From Takakia lepidozioides (lineage: Eukaryota; Streptophyta; Takakiopsida; Takakiales; Takakiaceae): a DNA stretch of 64,000 nt. The stretch lies in NCBI GenBank assembly GCA_030704615.1, contig CM060731.1:41664001-41728000 (forward strand), read 5' to 3'. Made by a program: the position numbers and the translations under genes. The notes below the pieces were generated by a model, which had not been told where the DNA came from, did not search any database, and worked only from the letters and a program-made list of their open reading frames with translations. Of this stretch, positions 1 to 14,800 are shown one piece after another. Each line of letters begins with the position of its first letter. The stretch's first letter is position 1.

Positions 1-3000
1 ATTCTGGAAGAAAAACAAATTCCAGTACTGGTACACAAATGATGGCCACTCATAAAGTGGCCGCGTGCAAGTCCCTCATCAGTAGGCTATGCAATCCCGA
101 CCGAAAAGCAACAAAGAGATGGCGTACGACCCCCCATGACGGTTACGCTGCCTTTAATGCCATCCCTTGCCTCCTACTTTTGGGCCTTTTCTCATTCAAT
201 GCTCTCACACGCCTCGCCACTGGCGACATACCAGACCTCCAGTCCTTTTGCCCTTAATGCACCGCTGCGACCTCACAGTCTCCCACTGCGCGCAATGTAC
301 TGGGCAATGTTGATCAGACTTCAGACTATCTTCACAGTTCCCATAATACAACAGAATAGTGTATGCCCTTCTGCACGTGGAGCTATGATTCTGTTGTTGC
401 CAGCTCTTCCCACGCACACAATTCTCTTGCAATTCTGTATGCTTTCCCAAAAGCATTTCTGGATGGAATTCACCCCACAGTATCAGAACAAAAACTTGTG
501 GGGCTAACTTTGCCAGTACCATGCTGGAGCTGATGGGCATTTACATACGTATAGATCTAGTGTTTTCGTATTGTTTGTGTACAAAGCAAGTCAAGGAAGA
601 GAGAGAGAGAGAGTTTACAGTTGCAAGTATAATAATAGCTAGGCAGGCTCTGATCCTTTCCCTTATAAAAACAAAGAACCCACCTACAAAAGAGAGAAAA
701 GGAAAGCGCTGAGGGACTGACAGTTATGGCTGCCTGCACAGAAACGGTTTCTCTTTATTGGGACTCCGTCAGAAGTTGCTCCTTTTGGTGTGCAGCTGCC
801 AAGTTTAGTGCCATTTGGACCAAGTTATGAGTTAGTTTACTAAATGGGATGCTCTTTGGTGCAGAAGGGCCTCTGTCCCCTTTTACTCAAAAAAAAAAAA
901 AAAAAACGGCTGGGCACTGGCAAGATCTTCAGATGTATGTCCAACTAACTTATGGGTATGCCTCTAATACGTCCCCCCCCCCCCCCCCCTCCAAAACAAT
1001 GGATGGTAGTGATGTGGGTAGCGAATCACAAATTGATGGAAATTTAGAGATTTAGGGTTTGTGTGGAGAATGCTTGGTAGGGATGTTTGATAGCAAACAG
1101 TATGGAAAAACTAAATAGAATCACAAATGGATGGAAATCTAGAGATTTAGGGTTTGTTTGGAGAATGCTTGGTAGGGATGTTTGATAGCAAACAGTATGG
1201 AAAAACTAAATAGAATCACAAATGGATGGAAATCTAGAGATTTAGGGTTTGTGTGGAGAATGCTTGGTATGGATGTTTGAGAGCAATATGGATGTTTTGA
1301 TAGCAAACAGTATGAAAAACTAAATAGAATCACAAATTGATGGAAATTTACAGATTTAGGGTTTGTGTGAGAATGCTTGGTATGGATGTTTGATAGCAAA
1401 CAGTATGAAAAAATGAAATAGAATCACAAATTGCTGGAAATTTACAGATTTAGGGTTTGTGTGGAGAATGGATGTTTGATAGCAAACAGTATGAAAAAAC
1501 TAAGTACTGGGACTCCATCTTTAAGGAGGGGCTCACTAGGGAATACCAAGACCAACGCTGCACCCTAGGGATCAATATACACTGAGTTCCAATGCGGTCC
1601 AAAGATCGATATGCGACAAGCGCCATGAAAAGAATAGCGGGGTGTGAACCGGTGCATGTAGAGCTTCTGTGCTTAGGGGGCTTAGGGGGCACTGTCATGC
1701 GCACAGAAAGCTTCTCCCCGGATCAAATCCACATGGGGGGCGCATAAGTTGGTGTTTACATTGTGAGGTCCACCCGACCGCAAATCCGCAAATCCGGAGG
1801 CTTTGCCAGCTAAGTTTATCTTATCTCCATCGGCCAAACCGCAGCGACCAATTCGTCCCTATAACACTTGAAGCGGTGGGTTGTAGGTAGCCTGAAACAC
1901 CCACCGAAGAATGCTAGAGCTGCTACCTTCAAGTCATGTTTGTCACGGAAGCTTGTGACGAAACTTCCACTTATTCCACCGTCTCTATTTCCTTGACCTC
2001 CAAAATGCCCCCAAAGCCCCCCCAAACTGTTGTTTGTTGGGTATTAGAAACTATTGGAGAGACGTCATTTTATTGTGTTTGAAGAGAGAACACCAGCCCA
2101 AACTTTTTGTGGGACTTGTTCTTAGCAGGTGAGGAAATGTTTGTGCAGAGAACAAGTCCTTTGTATGGTCAGTGAGTAGTGAGTGGTGGATAATTCAGGA
2201 GGGCTTGTCCAAGCTATGGTTCCCAAGCTTGCCATGACTGGGTCAACCCAAAGTTTCAAAGCTCAAGAATGTCCAGACCACAGTATTTTTGGGGAAGATG
2301 ACCCACAAGGACTCTTGAGCAATTGGTGATGGCAATGCTAGGTCTTATATGAGCTTCCTGCTCACCCTCTTGTCTTTTTGCACACAGGGATTTGCTTTGC
2401 ATATCTGTCCAATCTTGTTTGCAGGCCATCAGCTGTCATTCTTTTGTGGGTTTGTGACATACGAGTCTCTTCTGTATTTCACTTGTCTGATCGGAAAGCA
2501 CCGAACACAAATACTTCACCCGCACTACGGAGAAAGCCCAATTGCGCACTTTGGCTTACCACACACATATTGGACATGAAAACATCCTCCTCTGCAGTCC
2601 CCCTTTTTTTCTTTTTCTAAAGGATTGCTAATGAGAGAAAGGGTTTTTTTTTTTTTTTTTTTGGGTTCTCTTGTTCTAGGCAATATGATCATTGACAAGG
2701 AGCCTGTGTAGGTGTGATGATATGCTAATGATGGTATCTATCCATGTCATCTCTGAACCACTGAAGTGTGTGAGGCGTGTGTTATGTGGGCCTTGCAATT
2801 TTTAGGGTTTTATCTTGATAGATTTGTTGGATGAAGCTTACTAGCTTGTTATAACCATGTTTACAGCGCGCTACGGATTTGGGTTTACTAACAGAACAGT
2901 GGCAACGAGAAAGTATAGTTGATAGATGTGATGCGACCAATGGTTGGTATATCATTGAAAAGGTCCAGTGGACGTCACTCACCTTAGCAATGGAACAACA

Positions 3001-6000
3001 CTGTCTGTATAAAGATGTCCGTAATGTAGGGCCATTTGCACAGCACACATCCGGGCGGTGCCGTATGGTTTGGGACTTGTGGTAAGAAGTTTTGTGCTAG
3101 CCAAGGGCCCGGATGGGGGGGGCAGGGGGGGGTGTACACTACCAAAAACCAATTTTTCATTACCGTCCGTTATCAACTATATTGCAACACCCAATCGTCC
3201 ATTGAATGACATGGGTTTGCATTGTTTTGGAATTTCAGTATAAATTCCGGACCTCTTATGATACTATACCATGTGAAGGTGCGCGTAGAGGAAGGTCACA
3301 TTGGGTTAGCTCATGGGCCACTCACTCTCTTTGTGAGTGAGTAGAGAGATAAGATGGATGGGAAATCATCATATATATATCCACAAAATGCACCGTCATG
3401 TCATGGTGAAGTTGAGAAACTGGTCGATTGCAAGACAAAAAGGAAAAAAAAAATTAAAGAGGAGACATTGTTCCAGAATTTTCGGGGATCTTGCATTGTG
3501 GGTTTTTGTTGGTTTGGAATTTCTGTTGGTGGGTCTGTCACGGAGAAACCGCTTGCGGACTGGCCAATGCCTTTTTGGAGAATCCAACTGTATTAGTTAG
3601 TCTTTTTGGTCTTTAGTTTTTGTTTGTGCGAGCAGGTTCTTGGCATGGATCGGAAGGAGTACCGAACTGGGTTGCAGTTTCGATGTATTGGATACTGATA
3701 CTGTACTGATACTGTAATCTAGTAGTCTGCATACGTAAGAGATGTGCAACAGAAGCTCTTTTGGTGGGAGAGTAAAAAGGCAAGAGAGGCGGGCATGGAT
3801 GGGGGTGGTGGGACTGGAGGGGGGGACAGGCACGGGTGTACTTGCTGACGTGAATGGTCTACCTGGCAGGACGTATAGCGGGCCTGCAGCAGGAGGACAG
3901 TGTCTGAGCAGCCATTGTACGCAGACTGACTTTGGATCCACCCATCGGCAGATGCAATCGCTGGGAGCTTGAGCTTTGGTAGCGTAGCCTCAAGCTTTCT
4001 ACCAGAGCATGTCGTTTTCGGCTGGGAATTCTGTCAGTGGGGGGGATTGTAAATCATATATTTACAGACGCAGGCTGCTACTACTTGAAGGTGATCAATC
4101 CCTCTCTGTCATTACCTCACTCACAGCTTCTCAATCCTGGAGCAGCTGCTTGTCTTGTGCCTCGGTCGACTAGGTTTTAGATCAACATGTTTCTGATCTG
4201 GATTCAAGTGAAGGAGCAAGCGGATGTCTTGTCTTGTGCAACTGCAGCCCAACATGGTTTGAGAGAGAGCACTTCAAGGTGATTTGGCAATCTGCAATGG
4301 AATGGCATGCGTTATTGCCATCCGGTCTCGGGCGCAGATCCGAAAGCGGAAGAGGTGGTGACGAGAGCGGGGCTGCCTGGCTCCCTGTATGCCACCTGCG
4401 GAGCTTGCCAAAGGCATTGCCAGGCTGCCTAGCTGGCATGCAGGGAGCCATGCAGACCCTTCCTCGACTGCTCTCTCTTTCAGCCCCAATCTTCTATCCA
4501 CTGTTTATCAGGTAGGCCCTTTCATTTAGCTTGCAGTACTTGATTCGTGTTTAGTTTGTGTGCTTTACAGGGTTGCAAGAGGCAAAGGTCACGAAGGACA
4601 TGTTGGGTGGCTCGAGTTTAAAGGAAATATCTCTGAAGTCAATACACCAATTCTATCCCTCCAGAAACTGGTTCACTTTTCCCCTTGGTCTCTCATTCCT
4701 CGTGCACTGAATTGAATGACTTGACAATATGGGCCTGATTTGGTGTCCGTTGTTCGAAGCTCGACATTCTACAATTAGACTAGTTACATCAGTGGGCCGC
4801 TCACAGTCAAATAAGAGTTACATGTCTGAACCTGTCGAGGATTGTTCCTCACAAACTTGAGCGGCACTTGGAGGTCAGTAGACTGTAGTCATGCGTTGGT
4901 CCACTTGTGTTGCTGAAAGACAAAGGAAACTGTTTGAAAAGGCGACCAACTGGTGTACTTCCCAGATCATGGCGCAGTTTTGTTTTTGGCAGTTTTCCGA
5001 GGTGGGTTTGCTTTCAAGTAGGTTTGCAGTTGACCGAGGATCCTGACTTCAGATGGTGCACTGTTTTCTATATAAAGCTGGGCACCATTGCGTGGTCCTT
5101 TGAGTGGCATTTGTTGGTCTCACGTGCACATATGGATGAACTGTTAACTTAAATGCTCTGAAGAATTGTGCTTGTACTGATGGGCCAGCTTCAATCTGTA
5201 CATGTGCTTTTCTAATTCTAACTGCACGCCCGGGAGAAAAGCGATTCGGCAATGGCTGTGCTCTGCGGGCGTGGCCTCTAAATGCGTCGAAATTTCACTC
5301 AGATGCATGCACTTAATCCGATCCATCCACATTGGGTGAAAGAACATATGAAATGCTTTCCACAAGTTAATTATCAGATCCCCATAGAACTGGTGAAGGC
5401 AGCTCTTCAGCGAGTGCCGATTGCAGATCTTGGCAACCGTGTCGACCTGAATGAATCATCTAGATTTTAATATCTTTCGGATTCAAGATTAATTAACTCG
5501 TCAAGTATATAGTGCTGTACTTGTATACATTCCAGTGCCAACTGATTTGCCAGTGCTCGATTTCCTATCAGGAGGAAGACGATGTTCCCGATTGCTCTGA
5601 TCCGTTTACTGTCGACGAGGAGGTTCAGATGTGGTGCTGTGTCACGCGATCTTCTCACCCTGCACAATGTATTAATCAAGTGCATCTCTCTTTCTCCCTC
5701 GCCTCAGAAGCACTGTGCCCTTTTCTAGACAGTTAATGCCGGTGCGGTCATGGCCAGTTGTCACATCTGCGACCAAATTGCGGCTAGGGCAGCAGTGCAC
5801 TGGAGTATGCAACATTATGTACGATTTCTCTGCACCGGCTCATGTACATTATCATTGACCAATTTCGTGAACAGGATTGTGATGGGCTGCTTGCAATGTA
5901 CATCCTGGTGGCATTGCAATCAAGGGTTCCATGCCCTGGTAGGTAGAAGGCTCCATAAGAGGGGTAAAATCTGGCAATGTTCGGGCAACGACCGACCGAT

Positions 6001-8830
6001 GACCCAGGTACAGTCTTTCAATAAGCACTTGGGTGTGTCTCTTTAGCAAAGTCACATGGAGTAAGTCCAGTCTCTGTTGTGGGTCCAACTTGGATTGGCT
6101 CGTGATCCATCCAGAATGCTGCGTAGCAAAGGCATGATTTCGCAAATTATTTATGCATGTCGAGCTGTTCAGACGCTGTCAGTACTTTGGGAAAACTGTT
6201 GGCAGCGTAGCCGCAAGAGAGAGCGCATAATGCAAATGAATCGGTTTACCTAAGGAGCGGTAAGTCTTTGTGCAAGATGTCATGCTCAGTGTTATGTCTG
6301 CGTGCACAGTGCAAAAAGGGCTTCTCAATATCGTTTAGACAATACTTGAAGATTGACAGTGCTACACCTAACTTGAAGCTCGGCTGTTGAAGAGTTTTTA
6401 GTACGTTGTTTTTCCTTAACTACTGCTGTCTTGGCTGTAGCTCAAGTTCGCTCGATTCTCGTTCGATTGACTTCTCAAACTTGTAAGCTTTCATGAATGG
6501 AAATTCTTCAGAACTGAACACATGGTGTACTTATCAATTGAGATACAGTAAGAGAGGATTCCCAAGTAATGTGCCGACACTCATTTATTAGTGATTGAGT
6601 TTGTCTGACTGCAACAGGCCACGTCTATAGATTCTTCTGATGAGACGTACCTGGGAGGTAATATTTTGATAAGTTCCAAAACTTCTGGCAACCATGCTTC
6701 GCAAGATTCCCTCTCTCTGAGACTGATCATCACCATTGAATTCATGTAAGGAAGTACATGTATACTTCTGCAAGTTTGCCAGCGACCAGCTGAGGTTTTA
6801 TGTGGGCTCTCGATCTAGAGCGAGCATTTTGAATCCTTTTCTGGGTATATATAGGCATCCTCTGGATAAAAGATACGTGTGACTGGATATGCACCTGCTG
6901 CTTGCACTCTTGTCAGCTGCCATGAATGGCTTCCGTGGCCATCTCCTTTGCAACTTCTAGTGGGCGTATCTACCTTGGTGCACGTGACTCGTCCCTCTTG
7001 ATCAAACCATCCGTGTGCATTTTGCAACTTCCTTAAATCTTGCCCTATTGGTGTGGGTTTTAGGATGGAGAGGCACAAGCCAGCGTATCCGTTTAGGTAC
7101 TTCAACAAAAGCTCAATTTTTTAGGCTGTGCTAAGATTGGGATTTACAGTAGTGCGCCTCATTCATATGAACACAAGGCTTTCAGCTCATGGGGGGTGAG
7201 GCAAGCTGTCCAGAAGATCTCGGTTGCACTTCCATAGGTCCAGATCAGATCAGATACAGGTCAAGTGTCTTATTATGAACAACAGACCATGATTTGAAAT
7301 GGAATTCACGAATCCTGAGCATGTATACTTCTGATACATACATGTGCATCTAAGTATATGCCTTCTTTCACTGTAGAAAATTCTACTTTTTGAAAGAGAG
7401 AATCAAGGTTCTAGATAGCTAGCAGGTAGCAACTCACCAGAAACTTGTAGCAAGAACTGGGCGGTATTGACTTTGTATGAAAATCGTTAGAGTTACAGTC
7501 CTTTCCAAATATGCTCGAAAATTTCTGGGCAGGTCAAAATCACGTGAAAGGTATGGATCTGTGCTTTTATGTCCCTGGGAAGTCCCCGTGCACAACATTC
7601 CAAGACCGCGAACCTCAGCCTGTATGTAACTAACACAAGTTCCCCATCAGTGGAACCGATTAACAATAAAACAATCGGTGGCACAGCGTACTGGGTCCAC
7701 CTTGGACTGAATGTAAGAGTTACAATCACAGCGAGATCACAGAGTCGTAAATCGAAGTGTGCACTGAATACAATGCTATGAAGGTACTTGAACTTACTTT
7801 TCCAGTCTAGAGCCGAGACCTTTCCAATTCATAATGCCCCAGGGCTACACGGCCATGATCTTCTTACGTGTACAGCATGCCCCCAGTAGGCCTGAATGTC
7901 CTGAAGGAAAACCTTGGGTGTATGGCTCCCTTCGGAGCGACGTGATTGCAGAGTTCCAGTAAACCAGATATGTGGCAGGCAATGCCAATCCTCGCACACA
8001 GATCGGAAGCGGTAAAGCAAGCATCCTAACACTCAGCCTCACTAAATCGGAGGGATGACACTATTAGGACAATATTCCATGGCTGCTTGCTTGGAGCAGT
8101 TTTACAGCACAAACCAGATCTAGTAGAGAAGGAAGACGTACACACAAGCCTACATTTTCCTTGGGAGAAGGCCAGGCGTTGGTAGGCAAGCTTGAATCTA
8201 ACAAGCACATTTTCTTTTGGCAGCCTTCTAGTCTGTTTGTTTGCTTTACTTCATACCTATCATTTTGGAAGCTCTAGTAGTCCTATATCCATGCATTTCT
8301 CTCAAAAACAGACTGTATGACATAAGAAGATATACCAGAGAGTGTAGTGCATGAGGGATGCATATGAAGAACTCATACCTATGTTTTAAGGGAATGTGGG
8401 TACTTTTCCTTAGCCAGATAGATTCCATTCATGAACCTCAACACTTACGAACTTACTGGTTATGCTGGACTACGAAGACATTTCATCTTGTGCATATTAA
8501 TTTTCACTTTCCGTGCTAATTGGTGTGCTCCGTGGAAGTACATTTCCTCTCCTTGTTGCAACTGAGGATATACAACTATCAACTAAGAAAGACAATAAGT
8601 CTCAATCCTCCCAGTAGTCTTGAAGAAAAAATGAAATGCCAATGTAGCACCATGATCAAGTAAAACATAAAAATAAAAATGTTGAGAGATGATAGATGCA
8701 AGAGAAAACCATTGAGAAAAAGGCTTCTGCCAATTTACAAAAGTGTTGTGATTTGGCCCAATGTCAGGATCTCCTTGATCTCGTGCTTTAATCAGATGAG
8801 CAAGGATTTGGGCCTGAAAGTCTAGTACCC
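1..8830. other. no gene recognised; low-complexity intergenic DNA
   Basis: I see no open frame here with a recognisable domain or with consistent splice-linked exons; all open stretches are under about 125 codons and overlap each other on both strands. What can be seen: a GA run near 596-613, an A run near 889-906, a C run of about 20 near 970-989, a telobox-bearing tandem repeat (listed separately), a T run near 2,645-2,662, and G-rich stretches near 3,114-3,132 and 3,797-3,830 that could form quadruplexes. The lack of a recognisable gene does not exclude non-coding transcripts or distant UTR exons. Confidence 0.5.
1023..1503. repeat. tandem repeat, about 95-bp unit with TTTAGGGTTT box
   Basis: About five head-to-tail copies begin near 1,023, 1,118, 1,213, 1,327 and 1,421. 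The unit starts GAATCACAAATTGATGGAAA and continues through AGATTTAGGGTTTGTGTGGA to a TTTGATAGCAAACAGTATG end. The period is 95 bp for the first two steps, 114 bp where about 19 extra bases repeat part of the unit, then 94 bp. Each copy holds one TTTAGGG heptamer, the plant telomere unit and the core of telobox promoter elements. Open frames read here are shadows of the repeat. Confidence 0.85.
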
Positions 8831-11800
8831 TCACCAATCACTGGCTGTGGCTGCCTTGCGGAAAAGCACAAGAGGCGTCTGCTCATCTGCATTGCCTGCC
8901 ATACACACAAACAAGGACTTATACAATCTTTCAGCACATATCCCCATGACCTAGCAGTCTTCATTTACCTAGAGCTACATACTTTGTAACTTGTTACAAC
9001 TAGCTCAGACGTATTTCTTTAAATTAGCTGCATCATTTCTCTTTGAAGCCTTAAGATTGACAGGAAAATCTGCGTGAAGCTCTGAGACCATGTTGATGAC
9101 TTTATTCAATCCACAAAATTGCTCCCACATGAATCAATCAGTGCCATGAAGTAAATTGGGACTGCAATTGGGCTTGAACACTAAGAAACCAACCAACAAA
9201 AAGCAGCCAAGTACCAGCAGGGTTGTCTAGCAGAGCTGCTTCAAGGGCCTTGTGATCAACACCATTAGAGGCCTGCCATATGCAGCCCATTCCAAATAAG
9301 ATTACTTTGTCTGATTTGTACAAACATATGCCAATGACGGTCACTAATCCCAGCATTGAACTGCTGTATCCAAGACCTTACGAACTGGACAAGGAGAATA
9401 CCCATGTGTTAAAACAGCCGAAACAATATACAAAAGTTTTCTTGTCCCAAGCCATTGCTTGCCCCATATAAGATGGTATCCTTTAAATACCCAGCTCCAG
9501 ATCAGCATAAATAGACAGTTGAACTCAAACCAATTGAGCCACCACTTAGTCTGGACTGCCAACAACAGGGAGATGGTTGAACTTACAGCTAAGATTTGGA
9601 CTTTTTTGAGATCGTTCACATCCACAATGGCAACTTCACAGCCTACAAACAATCCATCAAACATTTAGCTAAACAAGGTTATACATCATTGAAACAGCTA
9701 TCGCTACACAAAAAGGTCACATAGCTGTTGCATAATCACAAGCAGTTTGCAAGCTACAAGTCACTGCCGGAATTCCCATTTGAACATAATGGCTAAGCAT
9801 GATGGGGTACATTGGCATAACAAACACATGGATGGTGATAGCATACACCAAGCTCACCTGTTTTAGCCTTGAGGGCATCAACAGTTTCCTGAACTCGCAC
9901 CTGAATCACAGACCGTCCTGTTGCAGTTTAGAACAATGCAGATAGAGACAAGGTTGGATACCTTCTACAACATAAAAGAATATGAAATACCATAGGATCA
10001 GAAACCCACGTACAGGTCCAAGACAGATGTATTGATCGTATGGTGGCAGAGTGCCAGTAACATCATCGATCAGCCTTGCCTGCAAGAACCAACCACAACT
10101 TTTCATTCCTCCAGCTCTCTGGACTTGTCAACGACTCAATTTCTACGCGGAAGGTGTTGCTGTGCTAACCACTAAACAAGGCTAGATTCAAACTCTGATC
10201 ATATTAATAGGTTATGTCACACGCCCTTTAATCACAGCCCGTCGCTGACGTTCGTCAAGCGGGCCATGTGGGTTGAAGCCGTTTCTTCGGATGATTATGT
10301 TACGATGGTATCCACACAAGCAGCCTAAATTCCCTCCACTCTGACCTCCTCATACCTCATAAAAACCTCTCCAGATGCTTTAAAGAAATCCACCTCACCA
10401 CCATCAGATCCCTCACAGCCATCATTACCAATAAATGCAAGCTCGACAACAACCAACCCATCTAGTGGCCTTCCCTATATAATTCCCACTCCTTTAATAC
10501 CTACCCTATAGAGCCCACCCCCGACAGGGCGCAGTAGCCACAAGGCGAAGTGGATCTTAGTCACGCCAGCTTTAGCCGGGTCCCTCTCTCTCTCTTATGC
10601 CACACATTGTTTCCCAGTTGTCTTTTGCTGCTTGGTTAGTAAGTTTGCATGTAGCAACAAACCCCCATCCATCTCCTCAACTCGCCTCTCTTTAGTCATC
10701 TTCTTCACCAGTTTAAACATGAAACGAGGAAGGTTTTGGGTATTGGGTTTTTACAAACCTGCTCCCCTGCAAGCCTGTAGAACATGCCCCTAATACCCAC
10801 CAATCTGCAGTGGCCCCCGCAGCAGCATGTTAGAGTGTACAGAGGCTCAAGAGTAAATTGCCTGAGATCCACAGCAATAAACTGTGAAGAAAAATTGCCA
10901 TCCAAGACATAAACAACCTTATGGGTCTCCAGTGGACAATAGTCCTTGAGGAAACTTCGACATCTACCTGGCAATGACCGCAAAAATGACTGCAGCCACA
11001 ACCCTTAGTCGTCCGGAAACATCAACTAGAGCCTGCATGCACACAATGTCTGCTTAGTCAGGAAATCCACTCCATACAGTTATGCAACTAGGGCGATGTC
11101 ACCTGACAATAGTGTTAAGTATTGCACACTCTCTGGTCGACAATTCATTAGCACTTGTCAATGCTGCAGCCCTGCTTACTTTGTCCAAGAAGAAAGTTAG
11201 GTATTGCTACAGCGTCCTACTGGTGCCCCAAACAGTTGCCTAACACATAAGCTGATCTACCACACAGGTGCTTTTTCAGCAGTGGATGTACTTGAAAAAT
11301 ATCCTTCAACATAATTCAGCATTCCCAGATGGCAAAATATTCCGTTGAAATGAACTTGTAAAGAGGATGCACCTGAATACCACAGGCAGTAGCCAAAGAT
11401 GATGTGGGGTGAAACAATCGACATACTAGCCTTGCCAGCACTCCAGGGTTTACTCCTTGTGGATGTCGAAATCGCCCTGCTCACAACCATAGTTTAATTT
11501 GAATAATGCATCCACATTGACAAGCCAGTGGACAACATAGCAGATAATATCAGGATCATCCTAGCAAGTATTGATCCACTCTGCACATAAGCTATTGTGG
11601 TAATGCAAGGAGGCACAGAGTTTAGAGCAAGGCAGCACCTTGCATGATGGCAAGGGGTGTCTCCCCTATGGCAATCACATCTCCCACCCTGGCATGCTGC
11701 AGTACATACCTGTACACACCTTCACTGACAACTGTTACAAGAAAACCCATCTCCTTCCAAAGAAAAATTCATCAAGCTGGTCAAGATCTAGATACCTGAG

Positions 11801-14800
11801 GTGAATCATCAAGAATCTTGACTGCATCTTTCGAGTCTTTGTTATGCTCTATTCGTAAAACAATACATCGGATCTACAAGAAGGGGCCAGTTAATAAGTC
11901 ATTGCCTTTGTGAGTGAAAATTTCTATCAGTGGCCCTTGCAAGTAGATAAGTGTTGTTAGCTCCAGGGCAGCAAGTAAATTTGACGCAGTCAGCCTCTGG
12001 TTCTGAAGGAAAGGAATACTGGCACCAAGGATGACAACTGGCAGCAAACGGTGCCAGCTGCCAGTTGGGCAAGGGGGTAGACCAGGGGAAACTAGAGGCT
12101 GACCCCTTTTGTTGGCTAGGAGATCCATTATATGTAAACCATCCAGGTAGCATAATGCACTTGTTAACAGCAGTTTTATATTTGAAGGGTGTCATGAGAC
12201 AAAGCCTCCCTCTTTTCTGCCCTTCTTAGGAACTACAAGTTGCAGGGCTCTACTTGTTCTACAATTACATCTACAGTGGCTGTTGACTCTTTCAAACTGG
12301 TTGTAAAAGTAAGGTATCTACATGATCTTATATAAGCTGAGACATGACATCTTTGCCATGCCTAAGACAACAAACTTGATCACAACAACTGTATAGTCAC
12401 AAATGATCTTCCATGACAGAAAAAAGAGAAAAGCGAGTGATCATAAGACACTTGAGAAAGCATACATACGTGCGCAGGACTTGCAAAGGATCATCCAAAT
12501 GCGAAAGAAGATGGGTGGCAATTGGAAGAATCATCCCGATCCTTTCCACCCTGTGCCCCAGCAGTCATACACCTTTCCCTATGGATCAGCCAACTTCAGG
12601 TAAATTGTTCATAATGTTTGCAACACAGTCGTCTCTCCACAACGCCTTTTACAGAATAAATGCCTTATTTCCAGTCATCCAGAGAACAGAAGCTCAAACA
12701 GGATGCATCTAAGGAGGTGTTGTTGGACTTGCTGTACAGAGTACCTGCAGCTTGGAGCAAGGGCAACTGACAGTGGGGGCCAAGGTGCAATTTTCTATGG
12801 CGGTCCTGGTCTACAAAGTCTGGTACTCACTTGCGCCAGCGGGCAGCCCTTGAAGAAACAGCTGGATAATGCAGCGGCAAAATTACATGCTGACAGTGAA
12901 ATGTCCGCCCATGTGGACCATATGACACATATTCCATTTCCACACGCACTGCCTGCATAGCACAACCCATTTAGCTCTCCACCATTGGCCCCTTCTCCCA
13001 ATCAATCTCTTCTTTCTCTCAAGCACCAACACAAAGTGTCGAGATATTGCTGATGTTGATGTTCCAGACAACACCTGGGTTCATATTGGAAGAGCCAGCT
13101 GGAAATGCCAGTTAGTATGAAATGCCTAAAACCTGGGCATCTAACACTCTACATGCAGGTTCCACTACTTCTCTCGAAGGCACACATAAGGTTCTTCGAG
13201 CTGTAACCACAGAACGGTAACATGTTACCTAAAAACCACGTGTGATGTTGGTTAACAAGATTCAAATTTTCTCACCAAAGACACGTAGTAATTCAGAAGT
13301 CATGCCTGGAGTTCTGCAAGTGACTTCCCAGAACTAGACTGTATGTCAACCACAACCTGCATCCAAGAACTCTGTCAAGAACATCCACATCTCACCAAAA
13401 GCTTGAATGAAAAATGTGGAGAAGAAAAAGCTTATTTACCTCTTTACAAGCTACTTTTACTTAGCTATCACACTCAACCCAAAAATGACTTTAGCATGTT
13501 CTTAAACCACACAGAACCCTTTAAGAAGTCTGATTGCCATCCACATGCATCATCTCCAACACTCAATCCACACAACAGTCACAAGAGGATTGCTGAAGGC
13601 TACACATCATAAGCTTGGTGAAAACCACACAAAATCCACAACAAGGGCCACCTTATTCCAGGTTATTCCAGGACTAAGTGTACCTCCATAGCTGTGGATT
13701 CTCCAGCACGGGTGATATAAGCTCGCCAATACCCATCCTGCCTTGCTGGTGGCTTACCACCAGGATGCCTTGGCAAAATCTGACCGACAAGTACAGAGTC
13801 TGTGATTCAGTTTTGACACCCAAAACTATGAACAGGAAAAAAAAAATGGGGCACTGAGGCTTTTTATTCTTCACAAAGCTTGAGCAGTGTTTTAGCCACT
13901 TGCAAAACAGAAGAAAAGAGAGCACCTGCACAGATGTGGTGACTGAATGAAGTGAGGCGTTCGACAGCAGCTGCAACTTGCCACGTACTTCTGGCACAAA
14001 GAGTTCATACTGCTTTGTTGTATTGCAAAACCTGCAACAAATAACCATTTCAAAATGGTGACAGGCAGCAGGACTACCTGAGTCCGTAGCAGCTGTTCTC
14101 CTAAATGAAACACTTGAGATGTGATCAGGAGACATACTGGCCAACCAACTCCCGACAAGCTACCTTGGCCAATTGCTGATAGACCCAGAATCACACGGAT
14201 ATGGACAAGCATGGAAAGCAGTTCAAGAACATACACTTTTTAGAGACTTGAGCACCCCTATTAATATCAACCCTGTTGCATTTCTTCTGAACAAATACAA
14301 TACACAAACTGCACAGAAAACAAACTGCATAGTTCCACGCAGTTGGTAGTGACATAATTCTTGCACATCCCAGCTCCAGTGGCCTCGTGTCAATACCAGG
14401 CCATCACCCAAGTTCCGCTGCACAGTCCCAATAGCCCTGTTACTTCTAAGCTCCTTAACCATACATGTCTGCCTCCAAACCAAAACCCTGTGCTTTACAG
14501 TCACGATTTTCCAAAGAAACTCAATCAGCAAAATCATAGATTCTGTTACATGTTGTGGAATCCATAGAGAGGTATTAGGCAAATCAACCACAGGCAACAT
14601 CTGTTTCTAAATCAAAGTAGGAAACCCTGTTGGCTTTCAATGGTCAAAATCCAAAACATGAGCTGAACTCCCACAAAATACTCATAACCCACCTAAATCC
14701 CACGACTGAGGAGTGCATGTCTATAATTTGACCTGAAGACATCTATGAATTAGTTTCCATGAAGAGTTCGTTGGCTATCATTCTAAACGGTACCTTCTGC

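Noticed and set aside
5282-7108. Frames at 5,282-5,470 (+) and 6,815-7,108 (-), considered as exons of a gene left of 8.8 kb
   Set aside because: No homologous motif, no consistent splice phases with neighbours, and overlapping frames on the other strand of similar length.
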